Shown here one piece after another: positions 43,370 to 57,970 of a stretch of 64,000 nucleotides of DNA (positions within the stretch are counted from its first letter, which is position 1; every line of letters starts with the position of its first letter). The notes beneath the pieces are model-generated. The model was given only the letters and a program-made list of their open reading frames with translations. It did not search any database and had not been told where the DNA came from. A program made the translations under genes and the position numbers. The DNA comes from Hirsutella rhossiliensis (lineage: Eukaryota > Ascomycota > Sordariomycetes > Hypocreales > Ophiocordycipitaceae): contig NW_025408675.1 of NCBI RefSeq assembly GCF_020360975.1, positions 1,302,001 through 1,366,000 on the forward strand, read 5' to 3'.

Positions 43370-46300
43370 CGCCTTAGGATATAATACGCGAGATTATTAC
43401 CTTTTAATATAAGGTATAGTTACTTAGAAATAAAGAAGGTAATAGATAAGTTAAGGACCTTAGAGAAGTAGTTAAACTAAAATAGCTAGGACTATTTAAC
43501 GGTACCTATAGTATACTTTAAGACTTTCTTACTTAACTTTAAGGCCTACTATTAGTTTTACCTTACTAAACTCTTAGACCTAGTCGAAAAGGTACTTTAT
43601 ATAGGAAATTATTTATTTAAAATAGTACTTACTTAGTTTAGACCTATTATAAGGGATTTTCTCGATAACTAACTAGCGTAATAAGATAATAAGATAGATA
43701 AAGTCTTTATTAGTTTCTAAGGATTTAAAGAAGCTATTATAAAGGTATTTAAAATAACTAACGAGGAATAAGAAGCTAAATAAAAGCTTTAAGAACTTTA
43801 ATAAAGGATCTTAGTATTAAATTATACTATAAAGTTCTATTAAGTTACCTTAAAACTTAATTAAAATAATAAACCTTTTATATTATAATTCTATAATAAG
43901 CTTAAAGAAGAAGTTAAGGATAAACTTTATAAGGAAAATCGACTTAATAACCTCTTAGACTATATTACTATAGTAGTATAAATCGACGATAGATAGTATA
44001 TATAGCGCTAAAAAAAGAAATAAGGAAGAGGAAACTAAAACCTTTCCTATAAGAATAACTTTAACTAACGCGCTAACTATAAAAAGAAGTATAAAACTCT
44101 TATTACCTATACCTATATAACTAACCTAAGTAAGATAGACCTAAATATAATATAAAAAAGTAAAAGAAAGTATTTTAACTATAGGAAACTTAAATATTAC
44201 TTTATAGAATATAGATAACCTTATAAGGAGAAGAAAACTTACTAAGTACTAGCCCTAAAAGGTAAGAAATACTTAAACGCTACTAATAAATAAGAACTAA
44301 AGTATAAACTCCTTAGTTAGACTATATACTACGATAACGAATATATAATATACTTAAGTAATATAACTAGTACTAAATAGTTCTTAAAGCTATTAAAGAA
44401 AACCCTTATAATAATATAATAAAGGGATCCTAAAATATAGAAATAAGTTAAATTTATAAAACTAAAATACCCTTATCTTAAAAAAGTCTCTTAAAACTAA
44501 ATTAAGAAGAATAGTAAATAATTTTAGGAAGATATATAAAATAAAAATCGTTAATAATAATAGGTAGTCTATAAATAATATAATAAAGAAGATATAGATA
44601 TAGCCCTTATACTTATAAAACTTAGATAATAACTTAAAGAGAAATAATAAAGTATTAATAATATAAGCTCTAAAAAATAAAAAATACTTAAAGAAATAAA
44701 AGATAAGAACGAACTTATACTACTACCCTTACTACTAAGGGAGAATACTATAATTAAAAAATACGCTTTATACTTTAAAGAATTTAAGGAAATAGTTAAA
44801 ATTAAAACCTAATTAATACTTTAAATTCTTATAGAAAACTAATAAGCTATATTAATTTAATACTAACTAATACTATATAAAGGAGATTATATTATAGCTA
44901 TTACTATAGTTAATACCTTTATAGCTCTATAATAAGAATAGTAACTATAAGGAGAATTTAAAAACGATCTATAAATACTACTTACTTATAAGTACTATAA
45001 GTATATTTTATAGATATTATATATTTACCTAGATTATATAATATACTTTTAGATAAAGGTATAATATAATTATCGCGTATACTATATACGTTAATTAACG
45101 CTGTCGCTTATATTTAATAGGCGGCTATATCTTTTTTCGTGATAGTTATAAGCCTAGGCGGAGGGGTTACCCCTCCGGGAACTGCCCGGTAACTACGCAC
45201 GTACTTCTTTTAGCTAGCCTAGCGCGTACTACCCGAAAGGCCCGTAGTTCGAGTCCCGCTAGCGCAATTAAGCGCGGTTTTAGTATAGGGCCTGCCTATA
45301 TAAAAATTCCCGCTATAGTCTAGGATATCTAGGTATCCCGGGACGAATTAACCCGATATCCCTAAGGGGGTATATCGCGTATACTATATACGTTAATTAA
45401 CGCTATCGCTTATATTTAATAGGCGGCTATTTCTTTTTTCGTAATAATAATACTTTCTTAGTTAAGTTTAAAGGATAAGTACTTTCGAAACCCTACCTAA
45501 GTATAAAACTAAACTATTAGAAAATCGATTAACGCTACTTAAATAACTAAGTTATATTATTAGAACTTAATTATAGTATACTACTTAAATACTATAATAA
45601 TTATAGTTCGTTAATAAAATATCTTTTAAAGATATATAAAAGCTATAAATACGCTAAAATAAAGGAATAATATAGCGCTACTTACTTTAAGGTATCTAAA
45701 CTATTAATCTTTTAAAGACTTATATAATAAACTAAATATAGTAAAGAAGATTATAATAAATATATATACTTAAATTATAGAGTTTATAAATATAAAAAAG
45801 TATAAGTATAGTATAAATAATATAATAGTATACTAAAAGATTATTAGTAATATATATAAAGGCTATAAGCTATATTTAACTAAGGAAGAATCGATATAAA
45901 AATACTATATATAAAATAGAAAAATATAAAACGAGAACTTAACCTTTAATATAAAAATAAATAAAATTATAAAGTATAGTATATAATTAACTACGAAGTA
46001 ATATAATATAAATAATATAGTATTAAGAAATAAGAAATCTTTAATTAGCTATAAGAAATTAGTCTCTTAAGCTATAATATAATACTATATAACGAAAATA
46101 TAAAGAAATAATATTAATAATAAATTAAAGAAGAATACTTAAATAAAACGAATAATAACTAAGTAAAAAATAAGGTATACTATTTGTAAAAGGGCTATAA
46201 ACTAGCACGATATAATAAGATCTAAGGACCCTATATATAGTAATAGTAAGTTATAGTAACTAAATAGTATTAGATATTTAAATCGCGGGATATTATATAT

Positions 46301-49202
46301 ATATACTTTTAAATTATAGTATAATAGGTAATTACGTTTTACCTAAAGTTATTAATCGTTACTAACTTATATAAAGATATAAGAAAGATTTATATAAACT
46401 TATAAGTATTAAAGGAAAGGCCTTTAACTATAATAATAAAATTATTAATATAAAGATTAATTACCTTAATATTAATATCTAGGGCTATAATAAATAAGTT
46501 AACTTTAATATTATAGATATTAAAGAATATAACCCTATATTATAGCTTTTATAACTATAAGAGAGTAACTTATTAACTAACTAAAAAACTAGCTAGCTAT
46601 ATTAAAATAAAAATATAAGTTTCTAGGACTAATAGATTTAAAAGAAAGTAAAATTTTATATTAATTTAGCTACTAAATAAGATAAAAGGGATAACCGTTT
46701 AAGTAAATTATTATAGGCTTTAGCGATATAAATAAAAATAGTAACCGAACTAGTAAATATAATAAAATCGATTAATAAGACCTATATACTAACCGATATA
46801 GCTATATAACCTAGCATCTAATATAAATAAAATAAAGGATATAATATAAAGATTTAAAGAGTTATTACTACTTTAAAAAAAGACCTTAAATAAATTAATA
46901 AAGAGCTTAAGTTAAGAGAAACTAGCTCTTAAAAGAAAGAATAAAGCTTATAAGATAAGATAAAGAATATCCCCTAAGAATACCGGAAATATAATAAACT
47001 CTTTAAGGAAAAGCTTAAGATAGGGTTACCTAAATATAGCTAATAGGACTATAAAATTTATCTTAAGAATAGAATAATACTAACGTTCTATAAGATTTAT
47101 AACTTAAACGAAAAGTAACTATAAACGCTATATAACTACCTTAATAAGAATCTATAAAAGGGGTATATATAAACGTTAATATTTAAAGTAAGCTACTTAG
47201 TTATATTTATTTTAAAGAAAAATAGTAAGCTATAACTAGTTATTAACTATAAACGCTTAAACGATATTATAATAAAGGACTAAATACTATTACCGCTTAT
47301 ATTAAAACTATAAGATCGACTATATAGTAAAAAATAGTTTATAGCCCTTAACCTTAAAGGCGCTTATAACTTAATATATATAAAAAAGGGATATAAATAA
47401 ATAATAGCCTTTAAAACGAAATTTAAACTATTTAAATATCTAGTAATACTATTTAGACTTATAAATATACTAGCTACCTTTTAATAGATAATTAATAATA
47501 TCCTATATAAATACTTAGATATCTTTATAGTAGTATACCTAGATAATATCTTAATCTTCTTAGATACCTTAAAAGAATATAAGGAATATATTTATAAAGT
47601 ACTTTAAGTACTTTAAAATATAAAGTTATTAGTTAAACTAAAAAAAAGTAAGTTCTATATATAAAAAGTAAACTTCCTTAGATATATAATCTTACTTAAA
47701 GAGATATAAATATAATAAGATAAGATTAACTTAGTTAAAAAATAGCTAACGCTAAAGAACGTTAAGGATATATAAAGTTTCCTAGGATTTATAAGTTACT
47801 ACTAATAATTTATTAAAGATTTCGGAAAGATTATAATACTACTATATAACTTAATAAAGAAGGAAAAAGAATTTATATAGGATAATAAAACTAATAAAGC
47901 TTTCGAATATATTAAAACTATAATTATTATAAAAACTAGTCTTAACTACCTTTAATCTAAAATAATAAATCGAACTTAAAACTAATATATTAGACTTTAC
48001 TTTAAGAGTATAAATCGGATAAAAAGATAATAAAGGAAGACTATAACCGATTATATTTTATTTAAAGAAGCTATATAATATAGAACTTAATTACCTTATT
48101 TACGATAAAGAATTCCTTATAATTATTTAAGCTTTTAAGGAATTTTAATACTACCTTCTTAGAAGTAAGTATAAAGTAAAGGTTTATATAGATTATAAAA
48201 ATATCTTATACTTTATAATAATATAATAGTTAAACGGATAATAAATCTAATAGGCTAAATACCTATTAGAATTTAACTATAAAATAATCTATAGAAAAGG
48301 AATAGAAAATAGTTAAGCTAATACCCTTAGTTAATAAAGTAACTATAATATAAAGGTACTTATACTAAAAGGATAGCTCTTAGAAATTAATAAAAATAAG
48401 AGCTACTAGTAATAATAGCTAAATATAATATTTAAAGTATAACCTAATAACTTAATATACTAAAAGATCCTAAAATAAATAAAAGAATATAAAGTACGAA
48501 ATAAATATAATATAAAATATTTAAAAGTTTTAATATATAAAAATAAAATCTAGATACTATTAAAATTATAAGATAAAGTTATATAAGATATATATAAATA
48601 TTCAATATATAGATACTAAGAAATTTAAAGAATAATAAAATAGATTAAATAATAATATAACTTTTTATAGCTTAAAGAAGTAGTATAATAAGTTATTAAA
48701 AAAATATAAACTTTATATATAAAGTAAAGCTAAACGATATAAGCTATATAAAGAATTATAACTATTATTAGTATTAAAGAAGCTATAAGATTTAATAGCT
48801 TTTAACTATATTATAAAGCTATTACTATTAAAAGAACCTATAAATAATACTAAGTATAATAGTATATTTATTATTACTAATAAACTAATAAAGTATAGAT
48901 ACTTCTTACTATATAAAGAAATAAGTAATATAAAAGAACTAGTATATATATTCCTATAAATAGTTATTAGTAATTATAGACAATTAAATAAGATTATCTT
49001 TAATAAAAAAAGTATATTTATAGCTAAGTTTTAGTAAGCTCTTATATTATAATTAAAGACGAAATATAAGCTTAGTATAGCTTATTACTTATAAATAAAT
49101 AGATAAATAAAACGACTTAACTAAACGCTTAAATAATATTTATAATACTATATTAGCTATAAATAAAATAATTAAGTTAAATAGCTACTAATAGTATAAC
49201 TA
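43370..49202 (+). pseudogene. Gypsy 1 gag-pol, first part, inactivated by RIP
   Basis: Gag is readable at 43540-44240 (FRPIIRDFLDNQ, QGFKEAIIKVF, KLKEEVKDKLY, LDDYITIV-like, then a CCHC knuckle decayed to Tyr codons). RT is at about 46960-47900, with LNLKGAYNLIRI-like, FGLTNAPATF-like (RLINILATF) and YLDN (codons 47536-47547) in place of YLDD. RNase H and integrase follow to 49202 (LTKYAYF-like, SIAYYLQINRQ). The frame is cut at 49203 by LINE B, within a segment like QLAYN, and resumes at 56614. Confidence 0.8.
45071..45443 (+). mobile_element. Tiny TRIM/SMART-like LTR element, 373 bp
   Basis: Two 71-bp direct repeats (45071-45141 and 45373-45443), starting TATCGCGTATACTATATACG and ending TTTTTTCGTG/A, enclose 231 bp without a gene. 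ATAAT flanks both sides (45066-45070 and 45444-45448). After the left repeat comes ATAGTTATAAGCCTAG, resembling a primer-binding site and also found after the copia 5' LTR; before the right repeat comes a purine tract (CTAAGGGGG). The interior is GC-richer than the surroundings. All parts of a minimal LTR retrotransposon are present except coding sequence. Confidence 0.6.
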
Positions 49203-52200
49203 AAGTTATAATACCTTTTATTAGTAAAAAAAACTTCTTATAAAACTAATATACGCCTGCGGTAAGTATATATTATAACTAAAATACTAACTAATACTAA
49301 GAATTAATTTAGTAGTATTAATTACCTTTAGTAATAATACTACGCTAAGGCTAAGGGGTAGGTAAACGTAGTAGCGGCTATCGATATACTAAGCTCGATT
49401 AAAGCGTATAGCGTAAAAAGACGCTACCTAAATTTATATACCTTAATAGGGTAAGTTAATAAACCTAAAGTAGTAATATAATACTAGCCTAAGCGCCGAG
49501 CGACCTTATAGAAAAAGCGGTATATAATAAACTCGCGGGCTTTATCCTAAGCGTATAGTTTAATAAGGTATAGGTAGTAGTTAAACGGCTCTTTAAGGTA
49601 AAGAGCCGCGCTAGTAGCGCGTTATCGGCGGTACTCTATATAGATAAGAGCTTTAAAACGACGATCTAAGAAGTAATTAAGGAGGTAGTTAAGGAAGAAC
49701 TCTACCTAGGCATCGCTTTAGGCCTAAGGGGCCCTAAGCGAACTTAGGCCGCGGTTATAGCTAAGACTAAAGGACTAACTTAATATAAAGCTATAGTAAA
49801 ATAGGTCCTACTACGCTATAAACGCGAGATTATTATAGTCCTTATTAAGGCGCCGCTTAAAATCCTAAGCCGCGAACTAAAAGATATAGTAAAGGCGGTA
49901 AATACGGCCTTAAAAGCTATAAGCGCTATAACGGCGAGGCGCCTCTAAAGTAAAGATATCGCGGTTATATTTAATACCGCGGTAAGAGCCTATTAAAGGG
50001 ACTAAGGCTAGGTTAAGGCTATATTTAAACTAGAGGCTACGATTACCTACCGCGCGTATATAGTAGTTACTAAGAATATCCCTTTAAGGGTAGTAATAGT
50101 AAATAAAGAGCGATTACTCTATAAGATTATAAAGGTAAATAAAGTTAAGGTCCTCTAGGCCTAAGCGCTATACCATTAATCTAAGATATTAACGGCGATA
50201 ACTATACTTATTAAGGTTAGTAGCCTAAAAAAGGCTAATAGGCTTTATAACCTAAGCTTAGTCCTTAAAGTATAAATCTTTTAATATAAACCTTATAATA
50301 AGTTAGTCTAACTATAAAGGTACTATAATTACTATAGGTATAGCTATATAGCTAAATAGTATATATCGATATAACTTTATAGCTAATATAAAAGTATAGT
50401 ATATAATAAAAGTAAGGATAAATATAAAGCTAAGAAGGGCGAAATCTCTTATAACTATATCTTATACTAAGGGGACTACCTATTATAGACCTAGTTTACC
50501 CTATAGTAAATAAAGCTTAGGAAAAAGTAAGGGAAAACTACCTATAATAACCTTAATAGTTTACGAATACTTAGATATACGCTAAGTAATAAGTACTCCT
50601 TACTATTAAAACTTAAGGCGTTCTTAAACCGACCGCGGTCTAAAAGTAAAGACTAAGTAGACCGCGCTAAGATAAGAGGTCGAGCTTAAGATACCCGCTA
50701 GCTAGTAAGGCTAAGGAGGCTAAACTAAGTATAAACGATATTTTTAGGTATAGTAAATAAAGAAGCGCTAGGAGATAAAGCGCCTCCCTCTTTATATAAA
50801 CGACCCCTTTTACCTTAACCCTACCTATATATAACTAAAAGTACTATTTTAAAATATATAAAAGAGATATAAGTTAGCTTAGTTAGCGCTTTACTACTAA
50901 GCTAGCTTTAACTTAATAGTACTATAAGAAGTAAAAGCTATACTAAGAGGCGGCCCCCCCCCTTTTAAAGCGGCGCCTTATAGCTTAGTCTATAAGGAGG
51001 GGAGGTACGCGCTATATATATATAAAAAGCTTAGGCTAGGGACTTAGTTGCCTTAGTCTAAACTAAACTAAAGTAAGGTAATTTTTAGGGATAGTACTAA
51101 ACTATAAGTAATATACTTACTACTAAGGGCCTTAAAGGCTAGTACGTTATATAACCTAAGTATAATTAAACTAAAGTACCTTATAATAATAGTAAGGGAC
51201 TTTAATATTTATTACTTACTTTAAGATAGATATAATAAAACCTTAGATAGCGCGATATAACTTATATAAAAGGCGATAAGATTATAACTTAAACTTACTA
51301 CCTTAAGAGGGGAGTATATAAGATTTTTCTATAGCTAAAGGGACAGTACTATCGACCTAGCTTAGGTAATACTAAAGACTAAGATATAGTATACTAGGCC
51401 TAACCTAGACCTAACTAAGTTAAACTATATCTATTAGACTATTATATTATAAGTCGATACCTAGGCCTAGGTACTTAAACCGGCCCTAAGGTAAAAAAAA
51501 GTAAAAGTAAAGCTAGTTAAAGCTAAGACTATATCCCGGCTAAGACTATACTAGCTAACGCTTTAGATACTTAAGGATATCGACTAAGACCTAGACTATA
51601 CCTTTACTACTTTAGCGTAGATCGCAATAGCTATAGTTCTATACTAAAGGGTAAGTATTACTTAAGGGCAATATATAGTTTACCCTAAATATAAGGAGGG
51701 CAATAAGGGAGGCTAAGAGGGTAAGGAGGAAGTATAAGTAGAAAAGGAGCGAAGTAAACTAAGTAGACCTATATAAGGCGTCTATAGCTTAGAAGTAGAC
51801 CGTCTATAAGGCGAGGAGGGCTTACTAGCGCGAGTTCTTAAAGGAATTTAACGCCGATAATACTAAGCTCTAGAATATAAAGAGGTAAGCTAAACTCTAT
51901 AATAGGCTACTACTAAAACTAACTTATATCCCGCTATTAGTTAAGAAAGGTAAGGACCGATTAATAGAAACCTTTAAAGGGAACGCTTAAATATTAGCCG
52001 CTAAGTTCTTCTTACTAAAGGTAAGTATAACTTAAGGGCTACCTTAGCCTATAGTTAAGGCGACCTTTATAGTCGACTAATAGATCTAGCTAGCTAACGT
52101 TATAGTAGCGCTAAGTAAGATAGTAAGCTAGAAAGTAGTAGGGTTAAATAGCGTCCCCTTAAGGTTTATTAAGAAGTATAGACTAGCCTTAGTCTAGCGA

Positions 52201-55200
52201 CTAGCTATAATCTTTAACGCTTATACTTAACTCTTATATTTCCTAGAACGGTTTTATAGCGCGAACGTAGTAGTAATCTAAAAGCTAAGTAAGAGGCTAG
52301 AGGCCTACTATATAGTAAGAGGATAAAGACTAATTTCCCTCTTACTTATAGTAGGGAAAGTACTTAAGTAGATACTAGCTTAGAGGATCGCGGGAGCTAT
52401 AGAGGTAAACGGTATCCTATTAAATATATAAATAAGGAATAAAAAGGAGCGCTCTATAAAGGCAGCGATCCTATTAGTAATAAAACTAGTATATACGACC
52501 TAGGCTTAAAGGGGTATTATATTATTCTTATAGCTAGATATTAAGGGTATATTCGATATAGTTAACTATAATAATCTTATAAGGAAACTAATACTTTAGG
52601 GATACATTAGATAGCTTATATACCTAATATAAAGCTTTATAAGTAATAAAAGATTAACCCTTTACTTCGATAAGAGGACCTTAAAGCTAACTTAAGTACT
52701 AATAGGAGTCCTTTAAGGCTCCCTTTTATTCTTAATCTTACTTTTATACTATATAACCCTTATATAAGAGGCTTAGTATAATTTATAGTATTTATACTAT
52801 TAGCTTTACTAATAATATAAATATAGTTAGTATTAGACCTAATAAGGCTATAACGGTAGTATACTTAAAGGAGGCTTAGAAGGTATATATAAAGTAAGCG
52901 GCTAAGTTTACGGTTACTTTCGAACTATTAAAGAGTAAGTTAATATACTTTATATAGAGGAGATAAGCGATAATAACGCCGGTCTACCTTAAGACTAACG
53001 TAGTAATACCGGTCTAAGAGGCCCGCTTACTAAGGGTTTAGGTATACTAGAAACTAAACTAAAAGGTATACTTAAAATAGCTCTAAGTAAAGATAAAGCG
53101 CTAGACTATAGCCCTAACTAAGCTCGCGTTATCTATATAAGGCTATACCTTACTACGCGCTAAGGAAGTCTATAATAAAGTAATCTAGTCCTTAATCTCT
53201 TATACTATAGTTATATTCTATAAGATAACGCCTATAAGGGGGAAACTATATAAGATCGCGTAGGACTTAGTATAGGACTGGTAAGCCTACCTTTAAGTAG
53301 TAATAAGCGCCTACCGCGCGACCTTAGTTTACTAAGTAAAAGTAAAGGCGTAGGTGCCTTTAATCGACCTTTACTTAAACTAAAGAATAATAGATACCCT
53401 TTAAAAGTTAAAGGATTTAGGGCTCCTATATTAAATTTAATACGTATTTAATAAGGTCGCGGGCTTACTTAAGAGGAGGCGATACTAGAAAGTAAGTAGG
53501 CCCTTAGCGGCGCTATTACCTAGTAGGCCCCCCCTTATAAAAGAGATAAGGGGGGTCCGGAGCTAGATAGGATCGGACGACCTTTTAGATAAAGCTAGGT
53601 CGCTTAAAAGGCTAAATAAGGAATAGGCCGCTTAATAGAACGCTAAGGAAGACTTAATCTAATAATACTAAACTACCTTTTACCTTACTAACTTCCCGCT
53701 ATAGTTTAATAAGGCGATAACGCTAGACCGTTATAAGGGCCTCCTTAAGTATATTAGTATAGTAATTACTTAAATATATATAAGAAAGATCGGGCTTAAT
53801 AACTTCCTCTTTAACTAATAGGTCCTTAGTATAGTATTACTAATATATACTTATAGATAAAAATAAGATACTATCTACTATACGTTAATTAACTATTTAT
53901 TAATAAAGGAGGTAAGAGAGTCCCTCTTAATATAGGCCTAGGATATAAGTAATATAAGAGTAGGTCTTTAAAGGAAAAAGATAGCGGCGCCGCTAACGTA
54001 ATAGTTCCTCCGCTTAAGTAAGCTCTGCTAGTTCGACCTAGCCTAGAAGCTATATATAGATATACTAGATAATAAGGCTAGGGTTACGCTAAAGATAAAG
54101 TAGCCCTAACTAAGACTACCTTAGCTAACTACCTCCCTTACTAAGGCGATCTAAGAAAGGGAGAGGACTTATAATAATAGGTTTATAGTATCGACTAAAT
54201 TAGACCTAAGCTAAGTATAAACCTCGCCGCTTAAACTATAAACTAAATAAAACTAATATAACTTAACTAAGCTAGCCTTAATAGCTATAGAACGCGACCT
54301 ACTATTAAAAGACTATAACTAAATAAGACTTAACCTAAAACTAAACTAAGATAAAGCTAATAACTAGCCTTTAAACTATAACCTTAGCCTAACTTATTAG
54401 TAGTAACGTTTACTTTAGTATTATAGTAGGAATAATAAGACCCCCTTAAGGTAGTACGTAGGGTATAAGAGGGAGTAACCTAAGACTTATAAAGAGTATA
54501 GAGACTACTACCGCTATAAGAAGCCTAACGATAACTAGCTAAGCCCGACCTTAAACCTAAACTAAAGCTAGTTTAAATAACTAGCTTACGAGATAAAGTA
54601 ATAACTAGGGTCTATACTAAGGTAAGACCTATACTAGCGGCGGCGCGGAGGCGTTCGCTATAGCCTATACTATAACTATAGATCTAATTAAGGTTAAGAC
54701 TAGCGACGATCTTAGCTAAGACTAAACCGCGATAACTATAAAAACGCTATTAAATAAAGTTAAGAGCGTTAGTAGGGTTAGTAAGCGATATAAGATAAAG
54801 ATACTTTAAGGCGGGCTTAGCGCTAAGAGAACTACTAGGCTATAACTTAGCGTTAGAGCTAATAGAGGGTAACGTAGTAAGCTCCCGCGTTAGCTTTAAG
54901 ATATCCGCGGGTATAGTAATAGTAGTAAACTCCTTAGCCTTAGCTTTAAATAGACCCTTAAATATAATAGCCGCTTTACCCTTACCTTTACCCTTACCCT
55001 TCCCCTTATTAAAAGGGGCTAGGGCTAGACTAGGCCTAGTAAGGTTAAAACCGCTACTCTTATTATTATAGTTATTACTAGTAATAGGATAAAAATAGTT
55101 AGCGAAATCGTTAACCGTTATAAAAGTCTTTTAAATAACTAAAAGCAACTTAAGCCCGACCTAGGCTAGGGTCTTAATAGCGTCGCTAAACTTACCTAGG

Positions 55201-56600
55201 TACTTTTTTAAGGACTTATATATATAGCGGGTATTATTTATAAAATAGGTAAAAGCTAAGGCGAGCGTTTTAATATTTTTAGCGACTATAGCTAAACTAA
55301 GGGCGGATTTACTTAACGCGCCCTTACCCTTAGCGGTAAGGGCCTTTTAACTAGCGCGTATATAAGTTTCTAGAGTAGTATAGTAAAGGCGCTCTTATAC
55401 TAAGCCCTTAATAAGGGAGGGGCTATTAACCTTAGACTAAGCTTAGTAAAGGGTATAAGCGGCCTCCTTACCCTTAAAGGTAATCTAGAACTTAGATTAA
55501 TACTAAACTTAGATTATACTATAGTAGGGCAGGGTTACTTACCTAGTAATAGGACTAGTTAGAGTTAGTATAAGCGATATATACTTTAGCCTTTATAGCT
55601 AGTAAAGTTAGCGAAAAGTACTAAAGGTAAGACTAACCTAAGATAAGACTAAGACTAATACTTATAGGACTAGTTTTAATAGCTAGTAAAGGACTTATAG
55701 GTAAGCTTACTAATAAGGCGCTTAATATATATAAAATAAGGGATAGAGCGTTCTAATCTAGCTATAGTAGCGACTTTTTTATAGGGAGGGGGCTTTAAAA
55801 GAGGCAAGCCGCTACTACCTAAGTTAGCTTCCTAGTTAAATATAGCGACGTAATAGCAAACGAACTAAAAGCAGTGCTAAGGAGAACTAAGGATATAGTA
55901 ATAATATAGGTAAGGAACTAAGGCCTATAAAAGAAATAATAAATAAAGAGGTAGGAGGAGATAAAAATAAAACTATAAGGGGAAGGTAGGTATATATATA
56001 TATAAGCTAGGCGCGTATAATTAGTAACTATATAACTAATAGTAAATATAGGCCGCTGCGCCCTTAATTAGAAAGTCGCGTAGCTAGATAGGAACCGATT
56101 TTCGATTAGTAGAGCCGGCCGACTAAATTTCGATTAGCCGGCCCTACCTAGGAGCGACCTATACCTACGCCTAGCCTAGTAACTAGATATTACCTACCCT
56201 ACTAACTAATAGACCGATAGGCCGACGCGGCCGCTACCGTAGCTACGCGGTAGTAACGTAGGAGCTATAAAGAAGAGAGGCGCCTATAAGCTAAGCCCTT
56301 AAGGAAAGACTACTACCTATAACCCTAGGCCTAGGCTAGCGAGCTTAGGCTATAGCTGCTTAGGATAGTAGCGGCTATAGCTTAAGAGGGCTTACGCCGA
56401 AATATAAATATATAGGAGAAGCCTATAGTAGCTAGCGTAAATTTCCTATATACTACTACTACGACCTTATTTAAGATAGACCTATATTAAAAGAGGGGAG
56501 GGTTTTCCCTTAAGTACTTTAGTTTTTTCTTTTTATTTAATATTAAAGTTCTAGATACTTCTAGCTAGGTCCTTAGTATAATCTTAATAATAATAATAAT
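49203..56600 (+). mobile_element. Tad1-like LINE, copy B, inserted in Gypsy 1 integrase
   Basis: 7,398 bp, flanked by the 13-bp duplication AATAGTATAACTA (49190-49202 and 56601-56613), ending in (TAA)n. Same structure as copy A, including RT near 52100-52900 with FTNNI in place of FADDI, and the antisense ORF. It is heavily RIP-mutated and differs from copy A mostly by transitions. Confidence 0.88.
54400..55690 (-). pseudogene. Long antisense ORF in the LINE 3' region (copy B)
   Basis: Minus-strand frame matching the one at 39470-40760: SLKKYLGKFSDAIKTLA, AFTYFINNTRYIYKSL, TVNDFANYFYPITS and a longer GKGKGKGKGKA tract. There are small in-frame insertions relative to copy A (in the Lys-Gly tract and after it), which suggests constraint on frame before RIP. 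Function unknown. Confidence 0.55.
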
Positions 56601-56613
56601 AATAGTATAACTA

Positions 56614-57500
56614 GCTTATAATAGCTTAGTTATAGAAATAACTAAGCTCTTACTAGTATATACTAATTATAAATATAACCTAGAAGTATTTAAGGTTACT
56701 TAATAAGGACTATAAGTAAAATAAGCAATACTATAAGTAAATTAGCTATAAAAATTATATAAAGAAATATAATAAGAACTTTAATTTATTAGAGAATAAA
56801 TATCTACTTACTATAATCGGAAAAGATTATAAGGACTAATCTTTTAAGAGGGAGATATAGCCTACCTTATATAATAAAATATTAAAATAAAACGACTAAG
56901 TAATAAATTAAACTTTAAGAAATAAAGACCGTTTAAGGTTAAGAAAACTATTTTAAAAGTTAACTATAAACTTATACTACGAATAATAATATAAATATAC
57001 TAAATATTTTATATCTTATTATTAAAACTAGGGCTATAAAACGCTAAAATATAGGAAAAAAAATTAAAGTTAATAATAATTAAGAATATAAAATAGAATA
57101 AATACTAAATATAAGAAAATAAGGTTAGTAATAAAAATACCTTTTTAAATAAAAAGGATATAGATTAAAGGAAAATACTTAGGAGCTACTTAAGTATTTA
57201 ACTTACTATAGTTCTTTACTTTAATAGTTCTACTAAGCAAACCCTTACTTAGAAATATAAGGTTACTAAGAATAGTATCTTAGTTTAATATATCTAAGGT
57301 ACTAAACTATTAAACCTTACTAATAGTAATAGTTTCTATGTTTAATAAACGAACTAATTTATCTTAAAAAAAACGCGTTATACTATCTTCTTTATTAATA
57401 GCTTATATACCCTATTAAAATAACTTATTACCTTAGTCCTTTAAGAAACGCTTTTATTTCCTTATTTAAGCTAAGCGAGCTATTACTTACTTTAATACTT
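56614..57500 (+). pseudogene. Gypsy 1 integrase C-terminus, after LINE B
   Basis: Continues the integrase broken at 49202: YNSLVIEITKLL, YTNYKYNPEVF (the FYANYG segment), then GDIAYLI, KLNFKKQRPFKVKK and VNYKL resembling the GPF/Y and chromodomain-proximal part. RIP stops throughout. Confidence 0.7.
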
Positions 57501-57970
57501 CTTTTACTTTCCGTTCGTTTAAATTAATCTTTTACTATTAATTTATAATATAATAAACTAGAAAAAGGAATATTAATAAAAAGAATAATAGGAAAGGAAA
57601 GGGATAAAATAAATAGGTAAACGCTATATTATAACTATTATATAAACGGCCTATAAAGGTATATTTAAAATACTAATTAAAACGCTTGCTAACCTTATAA
57701 GTTAAGCTTAACCGAAAATAATAGGAGTAAGGTATAATTTTAATACTATAGATCTTAGTCTAAGATACTAGCTTTAATCGTTAACGCGATTTATTAGAAT
57801 TATAGGAATAGGATTTTTAAATATAACTAAATATACTATTAGTAGTATATCTTAAAAGGATAAAGGAATAAGGAACGATATACTTATATATAATATAATA
57901 AAGCTATATTTATATATAGCGGCTAAGGTAGTAAGTCTTAAAGGTAAGACTAAAAAGAAAGGAAGTATCT

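Noticed and set aside
45196..45268. tRNA gene in the TRIM-like interior (GTTCGAGTCC)
   Set aside because: The B-box-like word is there, but the T-stem bases do not pair and no acceptor stem closes.
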